This document shows, one piece after another, positions 25,346 to 32,860 of a stretch of 50,631 bases of DNA (position 1 is the first letter of the stretch; each line of letters starts with the position of its first letter). Position numbers and translations under genes: made by a program. Source of the stretch: Paludibacteraceae bacterium (GTDB taxonomy: Bacteria > Bacteroidota > Bacteroidia > Bacteroidales > Paludibacteraceae); assembly GCA_024401475.1 (NCBI GenBank), contig JAKSKZ010000026.1, forward strand, positions 1 to 50,631, written 5' to 3'. The notes beneath the pieces are model-generated. The model saw nothing but the letters and a program-made list of their open reading frames with translations. It was not told where the DNA came from and made no database searches.

Positions 25346-26125
25346 TTATTTTCCTGAAACCGCACGAACAGATTGACCGTTTTGACGGTAGTAGCTGCCC
25401 CAGTCGATGAGGTTCGAGTCGAAGTAGAGTTCGTAGGCGCCGTAGATGTAGTCCGTGTCGAGACTGGACGACCAACAGTTGCCGTAGCCGCCCACGTAGT
25501 AGAGACTGCCATCGCGGCGATACCCCGCAGCGGGAAGGAAGATGGTGTTGCCATTGGTCTTGCTGGTACCGATTCGTCCTGCCACGCCTGTGCCATTGTA
25601 ATCTTTCGTCCATTCCCAATTGCAACCTTCTATCATTTCATCCAGTTCCGTCCATGTCGGCATTCTCCATGCGCTACCCCAATTGGATGTCGCCGCATCG
25701 TCTTCGGGGAGAAGGGTGGTCAGACTGTCAACGGTGCCATATCTACTTTGGCTGCAATACTTCGTCATATAATCGAAATTACCATTACACCACTTGTAGG
25801 TTGTCCAACTATAGCCCGACTCAGGTTGTGGGGTTGTCTCTCCCCATGCGAAGTAGTCGCCATACTCTTCAGGCTTAGTTGCCCCCACATTGTAGGTGGC
25901 CCACTTCAAGCCGCTTGGCAGGCCGAGATCCACATAGGGGTACTTGCCCACTTTGCCAGTGACGGAGTGACTATTTTCTGGGTTGCTACTGTTGATTTCG
26001 CTATTTTTTTCCTTGTTTGCATCTTTCTGATCCTTCTTCGGAGCACCTTCCGAGCAAAACGGCAACATTACTAACAACGTTGCCATCACAAAACTTGCAA
26101 GCCAATAGTTCAATTTTTTGTTCAT
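25346..26125 (-). CDS. Secreted FISUMP-domain protein with hypervariable C-terminus, copy B
   Basis: A 259-residue protein. An N-terminal signal region ends in MLPFC, perhaps a lipobox with Cys28, followed by a charged Lys/Asn/Ser linker (residues ~33-55) instead of the TDGT module of copy A. From YVDLGLPSGLKWATYNVG onward it is a FISUMP domain closely related to copy A, including AWRMPT, NTIFLPAAGYR, WSS and the end QSVRAVSGK. The upstream part of the domain shows ordinary divergence including silent third-base changes. The C-terminal variable stretch does not. Similarity to copy A also continues about 30 bases past the stop. The domain is thus shared but the N-termini are unrelated, so the two probably have different cell-surface anchoring. 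Confidence 0.83.
   Translation of the reverse strand: MNKKLNYWLASFVMATLLVMLPFCSEGAPKKDQKDANKEKNSEINSSNPENSHSVTGKVGKYPYVDLGLPSGLKWATYNVGATKPEEYGDYFAWGETTPQPESGYSWTTYKWCNGNFDYMTKYCSQSRYGTVDSLTTLLPEDDAATSNWGSAWRMPTWTELDEMIEGCNWEWTKDYNGTGVAGRIGTSKTNGNTIFLPAAGYRRDGSLYYVGGYGNCWSSSLDTDYIYGAYELYFDSNLIDWGSYYRQNGQSVRAVSGK
25373..25516 (-). other. Putative DGR-type variable region in FISUMP copy B
   Basis: The counterpart of 23320-23466, one codon shorter. All 31 substitutions against copy A fall in codon positions 1 and 2. At 20 of the 31 sites one of the two copies carries A, compatible with A-directed randomisation of a common template. Confidence 0.6.
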
Positions 26126-26290
26126 ATTCCTTTTTATTTTAGTCGTTTATTGCCCTAACTAATGTATGTTATCAGAATAGCGGACACAATCAAACATACT
26201 CCGACAAATGGCTTCACACATGGGCACAAATCTTTTCTGCAAAAATAGCATAAAAAGCCAAACGAACCAACAGAGGCTGTTCTGATGATT

Positions 26291-26313
26291 CCTCCCCATA
26301 GGGATGTCTCTAC
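26291..26313. repeat. Dispersed palindromic repeat, copy 4 (degenerate)
   Basis: CCTCCCCATAGGGATGTCTC followed by TAC. It keeps CCCCAT-GGGA-GTCTCTAC of the other copies and lies just beside the leu operon terminator. Confidence 0.6.
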
Positions 26314-26320
26314 ATCAAAC

Positions 26321-26347
26321 AAAAAAAGGCGGACACAAGGCCCGCCC
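26321..26347 (-). terminator. Rho-independent terminator of the leu operon
   Basis: On the minus strand GGCGG pairs with CCGCC around a short loop, followed by seven T's. It lies 24 bases after the leuB stop. Confidence 0.75.
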
Positions 26348-26370
26348 ATGCACGCTCATGGCGTTGCGAT

Positions 26371-27432
26371 TTATTTCTTATTGATGTAATCAACAATCCA
26401 AGCACCAACCTCTTTCGTGCCATATTTAGCACCACCTTCAACTTGAATTTCTGGAGTACGAACATTAGCATCCAACGAAGCATTTACGGCTTCACGAATC
26501 AACTTGCCCTCTTCCTTCAAATCGAAGTACTCGAACAACATGGCGCATGAAAGGATTTGAGCCAATGGGTTGGCAATGTTCAAGCCCTTTGCTTGTGGCC
26601 AAGAACCGTGAATTGGTTCGAACACAGGAGTATGCTCACCCGTTGATGCAGATGGAAGCAATCCCATTGAACCTGTGATACATGAACCTTCATCTGTCAA
26701 GATATCACCGAACGTATTCTCCGTAACCATAACGTCGAAGAAACGAGGCTCTTGAATCATACGCATTGCAGCATTGTCAACATACATAAAGTCTGTCGTC
26801 ACGTCTGGATATTGAGGGGCCATCTCTTGAGCGACCTTTCTCCATAATCTACTTGAAGCCAAGACATTCGCCTTGTCAACAACCGTCAAGTGGCGGTTAC
26901 GCTTTCTTGCATACTCATAACCCACCTTCAAAATGCGCTCAATCTCAGGACGAGTATAATAGTTGGTATCGTAAGCCTTCTCATCGTCTTGATACTTCTC
27001 ACCAAAATACATACCACCAGTCAACTCGCGGATACAGATGAAGTCTGCGCCCTTCACCAACTCGGTCTTCAATGGTGATTTGTGAACCAAGCAGTCAAAC
27101 GTCTCAACAGGGCGAATGTTGGCGAACAAGCCCAACTTCTTACGCATAGCCAACAAACCTTGCTCAGGACGAACCTTTGCCGACGGATTGTTATCGAACT
27201 TAGGATCACCTACAGAAGCAAAAAGGACGGCGTCTGCCTCCATACAAGTTTTAAAAGTCTCTTCTGGGAATGGATCACCCACCTTATCGATTGCATCTGC
27301 ACCACAGATAGCATATTTACACTCCAATTCGTGGCCAAACTTACCACATACAGCCTTCATGACAGCCACACCTTGCTCCATGATTTCTGGTCCAATGCCA
27401 TCACCTGGCAAAACCGCTAACTTTAATTTCAT
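26371..27432 (-). CDS. leuB: 3-isopropylmalate dehydrogenase
   Basis: A 353-residue NAD-dependent enzyme that oxidises and decarboxylates 3-isopropylmalate to 2-ketoisocaproate in the cytoplasm. Family features seen: the start [13 protein letters not shown], 'NIRPVETF', the substrate loop '[10 protein letters not shown]', '[15 protein letters not shown]', the metal-binding '[10 protein letters not shown]', and the cofactor loop '[24 protein letters not shown]'. It is the last gene of the operon, 36 bases after cimA. In the citramalate route the same enzyme acts on beta-methylmalate to give 2-ketobutyrate, which fits the presence of cimA. Confidence 0.96.
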   Translation of the reverse strand: MKLKLAVLPGDGIGPEIMEQGVAVMKAVCGKFGHELECKYAICGADAIDKVGDPFPEETFKTCMEADAVLFASVGDPKFDNNPSAKVRPEQGLLAMRKKLGLFANIRPVETFDCLVHKSPLKTELVKGADFICIRELTGGMYFGEKYQDDEKAYDTNYYTRPEIERILKVGYEYARKRNRHLTVVDKANVLASSRLWRKVAQEMAPQYPDVTTDFMYVDNAAMRMIQEPRFFDVMVTENTFGDILTDEGSCITGSMGLLPSASTGEHTPVFEPIHGSWPQAKGLNIANPLAQILSCAMLFEYFDLKEEGKLIREAVNASLDANVRTPEIQVEGGAKYGTKEVGAWIVDYINKK

Positions 27433-27468
27433 ATCTTATAAAATTTTAATATTCTACAATAAAGAGGA

Positions 27469-28989
27469 TTAGTTAATCAAGTTCAACATCTTAACGGTCG
27501 CCTTGATAGCCGCCTCCGTTTGGTCGGGATCCAAGCCATGCGTCTTGAATACCCTATCGTTAAATCGCCATGTAATAGTCGTATGCACCAAAGCATCCGT
27601 TTGTCCACCAGGAGGGATGATTACCATATAGTCCAACAACTCTGGGATTGGCTTATTCAACTGTTTGTATATCTTCCACAATGCTTTAGTGAAGGCATTA
27701 TACTGACCATCACCGGCAGCCGTCTGCTGATATAGTTCACCATCTATCTCGATCTTCACGGTAGCGACAGGTCGCAATCCATGAGTCAACGACAATGAAT
27801 AGTTTACAATCTTGATTGGTTGCTCGTTCGTATCATGCTTCAAAACATCCGAAACGATGTAAGGAAGTTCCTCTTGGGTAACCAATTGCTTCTTATCACC
27901 CAACTCAATGATACGTTGCGTCACCTTAAGCATAGAAGCCTCGTCTATATTGATGCCCAATGCCTCCAAGTTCTTGCGAATGTTTGCCTTGCCCGACATC
28001 TTGCCCAAAGCATATTCACGGACACGGCCGAAACGCTCAGGAAGAAGGTCATTGAAGTAAAGATTGTTCTTCGAATCGCCATCAGCATGCACGCCAGCGC
28101 ATTGAGTAAAGACGTTATCACCAATGATCGGTTTGTTATTCGGAATGCGCACACCCGAATAGGTCTCCACCAACTTACTGATATGGTATATCTTAGACTC
28201 ACGGACATTCGTCTTCAACTTCAATTTGTCATGAATCACAGCAATGGCACTCGTAATCGGTGTATTACCAGCACGCTCGCCCAATCCATTGATCGTTGCA
28301 TGGATGCCGTGAATACCAGCCTTCACCGCCGAGAAGACATTAGCAACAGCCAAATCATAATCATTATGAGCATGAAAGTCGAAATGCAGGTCAGGATAAC
28401 GATCCGTCATCTGTTTGCAATATTCGAAAGCTTCGTCAGGAGAAAGTACACCCAACGTGTCAGGCAACATAAATCGACGAATACCCGAATCCTTCAGCAC
28501 ATCCACCATTTGGAAAACATAATCGCAGGAATGAATCATACCATTACTCCAATCCTCCAAATAGAGATTTATCTCAAATCCCTCCTTTTGAGCAGCAGCT
28601 ATAGACTCTTTGATATCAGCAATATGCTGTTCCGGAGTTTTTCTCAACTGCTCCGTCACATGACGATAGGAACCTTTGGCCAGGAGATTCATGACATGGC
28701 AACCGGCATTCTTGATCCATTCGATAGAACGACCACCATCTACGAAGCCGAGCACCTCGACACGGTCCAACATTCCCTTCTTCTGCGCCCACGCAGCAAT
28801 GCTACGAACCGCATCATACTCTCCTTCCGAAACACGAGCCGAAGCCACTTCAAGACGATCAACGCCCAACTCCTCCAAGAGATAGCGAGCAATACCTAAC
28901 TTCTCATGCGTAGCAAAAGCAACGCCCGAAGTCTGCTCGCCATCACGGAGCGTCGTGTCCATGATCTCTATTTGCGACCTGCTTCCCAT
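27469..28989 (-). CDS. cimA: (R)-citramalate synthase, Leptospira type
   Basis: A 506-residue member of the HMG-CoA-lyase-like/isopropylmalate synthase family. It has the TIM-barrel start [13 protein letters not shown], 'LPDTLGVLSPDEAF', the metal site 'HAHNDYDLAVAN', 'NGLGERAGNTP', and a C-terminal LeuA-type regulatory domain ending 'IPPGGQTDALV.TTITW'. The sequence matches what I recall of the characterised Leptospira CimA much better than LeuA, including 'LGFVDG', 'YLEDWSNG' and 'GVHADGD'. CimA joins pyruvate and acetyl-CoA to citramalate, a threonine-independent entry to isoleucine. The start overlaps the leuD end by 22 bases. Many pipelines would name it a second 2-isopropylmalate synthase. 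Confidence 0.82.
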   Translation of the reverse strand: MGSRSQIEIMDTTLRDGEQTSGVAFATHEKLGIARYLLEELGVDRLEVASARVSEGEYDAVRSIAAWAQKKGMLDRVEVLGFVDGGRSIEWIKNAGCHVMNLLAKGSYRHVTEQLRKTPEQHIADIKESIAAAQKEGFEINLYLEDWSNGMIHSCDYVFQMVDVLKDSGIRRFMLPDTLGVLSPDEAFEYCKQMTDRYPDLHFDFHAHNDYDLAVANVFSAVKAGIHGIHATINGLGERAGNTPITSAIAVIHDKLKLKTNVRESKIYHISKLVETYSGVRIPNNKPIIGDNVFTQCAGVHADGDSKNNLYFNDLLPERFGRVREYALGKMSGKANIRKNLEALGINIDEASMLKVTQRIIELGDKKQLVTQEELPYIVSDVLKHDTNEQPIKIVNYSLSLTHGLRPVATVKIEIDGELYQQTAAGDGQYNAFTKALWKIYKQLNKPIPELLDYMVIIPPGGQTDALVHTTITWRFNDRVFKTHGLDPDQTEAAIKATVKMLNLIN

Positions 28990-29588
28990 GATTCTATTTT
29001 TGCCTTATTTTCAATCAAAAAGTCTATATCGTCAAGAGCATTCATCAAACAATATTTCTTGTAGCCGTTGATTTCAAACTTCTCGCTACGACCAGTTGCC
29101 ATATTTGTCACTGTCTGGTTAGGCACATCCACCTTCACCTCCATCCTAGGATTTTCAGAAATAGATTGGAACAACTCTTGTTGGAACTCCTTGCTAACAA
29201 CAACAGGGAGAACGAAACAGTTGAGCAAATTGTTTCTGTGGATGTCGGCAAAACTGCTCGATATAACGACACGAACGCCGTAACCAGCAATGGCCCAAGC
29301 AGCATGCTCACGGCTCGAACCAGACCCCCAGTTCTGTCCACCAACAATAATCTCATGAACACCGACGTGAGGAGCCTCGCTATAATCAGGCTGATTCATT
29401 ACGAAATCAGCAACCGGCTTGCCATCAGCATCAAAACGAAGGTCATGCATAAAGGCATCGCCAAAGAATTTTGGATCGCGTGTAGTGCTCGCCAAATAAC
29501 GGGCAGGAATAATAAGGTCTGTATTGCAGTTGTCTATATTGACAGGGATGCAAGTGGACTGTATGATATTGAATTTTTGTTTAGCCAT
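28968..29588 (-). CDS. leuD: 3-isopropylmalate dehydratase small subunit
   Basis: A 206-residue swivel-domain subunit that works with LeuC to isomerise 2- to 3-isopropylmalate, and citramalate to beta-methylmalate. Seen: 'NTDLIIPARYL', 'GGQNWGSGSSREHAAWAI' with the substrate-binding serine/arginine loop, and 'SSSFADIHRNNLLNC'. Normal length. It lies 11 bases after leuC and overlaps cimA by 22 bases. Confidence 0.96.
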   Translation of the reverse strand: MAKQKFNIIQSTCIPVNIDNCNTDLIIPARYLASTTRDPKFFGDAFMHDLRFDADGKPVADFVMNQPDYSEAPHVGVHEIIVGGQNWGSGSSREHAAWAIAGYGVRVVISSSFADIHRNNLLNCFVLPVVVSKEFQQELFQSISENPRMEVKVDVPNQTVTNMATGRSEKFEINGYKKYCLMNALDDIDFLIENKAKIESWEAGRK

Positions 29589-29599
29589 AATTAAAAAGA

Positions 29600-30991
29600 T
29601 TAGAGAGTTCTTGGATCTGTGATTTTACCAGTGATTGCACTTGCTGCCACCACAAGAGGTGAAGCCAAAATAGTACGAGCACCAGGGCCTTGACGTCCCA
29701 CAAAATTACGGTTACTTGTAGAGATTGAAAGCTTGCCTGCAGGCACCTTGTCTGGGTTCATTGCCAAACAAGAAGAACAAGAAGGCAAACGAAGTTCGAA
29801 TCCTGACTCCTCCAAAATCTTATCAATACCCTCGTCAATGATTTGTTGACGAACCAACCAAGAACCAGGCACCAACCATGCAACTACACTCTCTGCCTTC
29901 TTCTTACCCTTAACAACAGAAGCGAAAGCACGAAAATCCTCAATACGACCATTGGTACAAGCGCCCAAGAACACATAGTCAACAGGAGTTCCTTCCAACT
30001 TCTGGCCTGGCTTGAATTGCATGTAATCAAGCATACCTGTAAATTGGATACGATCAACCTCAGGAATGCTTTCAAGCGTAGGAATATTCTCATTGATAGC
30101 GATACCCGCCCCTGGGTTAGTTCCATAAGTGATGCGTGGAGCAATGTCTTCAGCACGATAAGTGACCTCTTTGTCGAACTTAGCATCGTCGTCGCTCTTC
30201 AAAAGTTTCCACTCAGCCAAAGCCTTGTCCCATTCTGCGCCCTTAGGAGCATATTCTCTACCCTTCAAATAAGCAAATGTCGTCTCATCAGGAGCGATCA
30301 AACCGGCACGAGATCCCATTTCGATAGAAAGGTTAGACAATGTAAGACGGCCCTCCATTGACATGTTACGAATCGTGCTTCCTGCATACTCCACCGCATA
30401 ACCAGTAGCGCCAGAAGTTGTCATTTGAGCCATAATATAAAGGGCCACATCCTTTGCTGTAACACCCGGTTGAAGTGTGCCTTCAACATTGATGCGCATG
30501 GTCTTAGGCTTTGATTGAAGAATACATTGGGAAGCCAAAACCTGAGCCACCTCACTTGTACCGATACCCATTGCAATCGCACCCACCGCACCGTGTGTTG
30601 ACGTGTGAGAGTCACCACATACGATAGTCATACCTGGCAAAGAAAGCGCCTTCTCCGGACCAACGACATGGATAATACCATTGTCCTTTGAACCCATTGC
30701 AAAGTGCTTGATACCAAACTCCTCGCAATTTGCCTTCAACGTCTCAACTTGCTTACGACCAATCGGATCATTGATCACCTCTTGCTGATCAGAAGGGGTA
30801 TTGTGGTCTGGCATAGCCACAATATTTTGAGGACGAAAAGGCTTAATCTTCTTATCTCTCAATGTATCGAATGCCTGAGGGGTTGTCACCTCATGGCAGT
30901 ATAATCTATCCACGTAAAGTTGGGTTGGACCATCTTCCACTTTTTGCACTACGTGTGCATCCCAAATCTTATCAAATAACGTTTTACCCAT
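29600..30991 (-). CDS. leuC: 3-isopropylmalate dehydratase large subunit
   Basis: A 463-residue aconitase-family protein. The [4Fe-4S] cluster ligands are visible as 'FLGACTNGR' and '[10 protein letters not shown]', and the substrate region as '[24 protein letters not shown]'. It forms the isomerase with LeuD. It lies 56 bases after leuA and 11 bases before leuD. Confidence 0.97.
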   Translation of the reverse strand: MGKTLFDKIWDAHVVQKVEDGPTQLYVDRLYCHEVTTPQAFDTLRDKKIKPFRPQNIVAMPDHNTPSDQQEVINDPIGRKQVETLKANCEEFGIKHFAMGSKDNGIIHVVGPEKALSLPGMTIVCGDSHTSTHGAVGAIAMGIGTSEVAQVLASQCILQSKPKTMRINVEGTLQPGVTAKDVALYIMAQMTTSGATGYAVEYAGSTIRNMSMEGRLTLSNLSIEMGSRAGLIAPDETTFAYLKGREYAPKGAEWDKALAEWKLLKSDDDAKFDKEVTYRAEDIAPRITYGTNPGAGIAINENIPTLESIPEVDRIQFTGMLDYMQFKPGQKLEGTPVDYVFLGACTNGRIEDFRAFASVVKGKKKAESVVAWLVPGSWLVRQQIIDEGIDKILEESGFELRLPSCSSCLAMNPDKVPAGKLSISTSNRNFVGRQGPGARTILASPLVVAASAITGKITDPRTL

Positions 30992-31047
30992 TTTATTTTA
31001 TTTTTTATTCCAAAGGAGATCCCTTGTCAAAACTTTATACTTTAGAA

Positions 31048-32544
31048 TTACTTTCTGAACTTATTGATACAATCAACATATGCTTCAACAGAAGCAGCAA
31101 CGATATCCGTGCTTGCACCAAAGCCGTAATAAATCTGCTCTTCACATTCCACTTGCATATGTACTTTACACATATCGTCACTACCTTTGTTGATGGCTTG
31201 AATAGTGAACTCCTTCAACGTCATGTGGCGACTGATAATCTTCTTCAAGGCATTAATCGCAGCATCCACTGGACCATTACCTGTAGCGGCAGCTTCGAAA
31301 TGCTCATTCGCAATCATCAAACCGATGCTTGCAACCGGCTTAACCCCTACACCACTTGTCACTTGCAAGAATTCAACCTTGACACTCTTATCATTTGAAT
31401 TACTAACTCCAGCCAACAAAAGAATGTCGTCATCATTAATCTCCTTCTTCTTATCTGCAAGTTTCAAGAAATCTTGATAGAGATCGTCCAATTTTTCGCC
31501 ATCCACGTCCACTCCTAAAACATGTAAACGATGTTTCAAAGCAGCACGGCCGCTACGAGCTGTAAGTACAATGGCATTATCATCAATTCCGACATCCTTT
31601 GGATCAATAATCTCATAAGTTTGAACATTCTTCAAAACTCCATCTTGGTGAATACCAGAAGAGTGAGCAAACGCATTTCTTCCGACAATCGCCTTGTTTG
31701 GTTGGACAGGCATATTCATCAAGCTAGAAACCATGCGGCTAGTCGAATAAATCTTTTGAGTATTGATATTCGTATTGATATCTATATCGTGATGACACTT
31801 AACAATCATTGCAATCTCTTCCAACGAAGTATTACCAGCACGTTCGCCGATACCGTTAATCGTCACCTCTACTTGACGAGCTCCATTGATGACACCACTA
31901 ATCGTATTGGCTGTGGCCATACCCAAATCATTATGACAGTGAGTTGAAATAATCGCATTATGAATGCCATCCACGTGCTCCATCAAATATTTAATCTTTG
32001 CTCCATATTCGCTTGGCAAGCAATAACCTGTCGTATCGGGGATATTAACCACTGTAGCACCAGCCTTAATAACAGCTTCCACCACCCTTGCAAGATATTC
32101 GTTATCCGTACGTCCTGCATCCTCAGCATAGAACTCAACATCTTCCACATAACGACGAGCATACTTCACGGCAGCCACTGCGCGTTCAATAATCTCCTCA
32201 CGATTAGAGTTGAACTTATACTTAATATGGGAATCAGAAGTTCCAATACCCGTATGAATACGCTTGTTCTTCGCATACATCAAAGCATCAGCAGCCACGT
32301 CTATATCTTTTTGAACAGCACGCGTCAAGGCACAAATCGTAGGCCAAGTCACAGCCTTCGAAATTTCACGAACTGAGTTAAAATCACCCGGGCTCGAAAT
32401 AGGGAAACCAGCTTCTATGACATCCACACCCAACGCCTCCAATTGCTTGGCGACCTGAATCTTCTCAACAGTATTCAATTGACAGCCAGGAACTTGTTCT
32501 CCATCTCTCAGCGTCGTATCAAAAATGTATAATCTATCTGACAT
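31048..32544 (-). CDS. leuA: 2-isopropylmalate synthase
   Basis: A 498-residue enzyme that condenses 2-ketoisovalerate and acetyl-CoA, the first committed step to leucine. Seen: '[14 protein letters not shown]', '[12 protein letters not shown]', '[12 protein letters not shown]', the metal-binding '[14 protein letters not shown]', 'NGIGERAGN', 'HSSGIHQDG', and a C-terminal leucine-sensing regulatory domain (residues ~365-495, with '[10 protein letters not shown]'). It is the first structural gene after an attenuator that ends 27 bases upstream. Confidence 0.97.
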   Translation of the reverse strand: MSDRLYIFDTTLRDGEQVPGCQLNTVEKIQVAKQLEALGVDVIEAGFPISSPGDFNSVREISKAVTWPTICALTRAVQKDIDVAADALMYAKNKRIHTGIGTSDSHIKYKFNSNREEIIERAVAAVKYARRYVEDVEFYAEDAGRTDNEYLARVVEAVIKAGATVVNIPDTTGYCLPSEYGAKIKYLMEHVDGIHNAIISTHCHNDLGMATANTISGVINGARQVEVTINGIGERAGNTSLEEIAMIVKCHHDIDINTNINTQKIYSTSRMVSSLMNMPVQPNKAIVGRNAFAHSSGIHQDGVLKNVQTYEIIDPKDVGIDDNAIVLTARSGRAALKHRLHVLGVDVDGEKLDDLYQDFLKLADKKKEINDDDILLLAGVSNSNDKSVKVEFLQVTSGVGVKPVASIGLMIANEHFEAAATGNGPVDAAINALKKIISRHMTLKEFTIQAINKGSDDMCKVHMQVECEEQIYYGFGASTDIVAASVEAYVDCINKFRK

Positions 32545-32570
32545 ATCTATATATAATTAATTTCACTACA

Positions 32571-32609
32571 ACAAAAAAAAATCTTTCTCAGTTTGGGTGA
32601 GAAAGATTT
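32571..32609 (-). terminator. Attenuator terminator upstream of leuA, with alternative antiterminator
   Basis: On the minus strand AAATCTTTCTCA pairs with TGAGAAAGATTT (12 bp, loop CCCAAAC) and runs into eight T's. The loop-side half of the first arm, TCTCACCC (32595-32602), can instead pair perfectly with GGGTGAGA (32638-32645) at the end of the leader peptide. That segment is in turn next to GCAAG (32645-32649), which can pair with CTTGC (32657-32661). This is the 1:2 / 2:3 / 3:4 layout of a ribosome-controlled attenuator. Confidence 0.85.
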
Positions 32610-32639
32610 GAATTATTTAAACAAAGAACATAAACTCTC

Positions 32640-32705
32640 TCACCCTTGCGACTCATGCAAGAGCAAAATAATAATCGACAATATGTTCTCTATAGAATGT
32701 ATCAT
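32640..32705 (-). CDS. leuL: Leader peptide of the leu operon attenuator (21 residues)
   Basis: ATG at 32705, TGA at 32640-32642. The peptide has six Ile and four Leu among 21 residues, including the run IIILLL at residues 11-16. Those codons lie over 32658-32675 and cover the CTTGC arm of the first hairpin. A ribosome stalled there for lack of charged Ile- or Leu-tRNA would free GGGTGAGA to form the antiterminator. A TATCTTTG promoter box lies 29 bases upstream. The mixed Ile/Leu content fits an operon that serves both pathways. Confidence 0.82.
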   Translation of the reverse strand: MIHSIENILSIIILLLHESQG

Positions 32706-32734
32706 AACACTTATGTAGTCTTATTTTTACGATG

Positions 32735-32742
32735 CAAAGATA
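32735..32742 (-). promoter_or_regulatory. -7 box (TATCTTTG) of the leu operon
   Basis: TATCTTTG on the minus strand has a TTTG-like -33 region about 20 bases further upstream. It would start a leader of about 185 bases before leuA. Confidence 0.7.
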
Positions 32743-32860
32743 CTTATATTTCGCCACCAAGCAAAACAAATCCACACTTTTTTAGTAAAAAAAAATCAAA
32801 ATTCGTTTTTTATTCGATTAAAAACTACAATCTATAAGTTCAAGCATCAAAAAATACCAA

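Noticed and set aside
27820..28899. 359-codon frame antisense to cimA
   Set aside because: cimA on the other strand is fully explained by family motifs and operon context; the antisense product has no domain.
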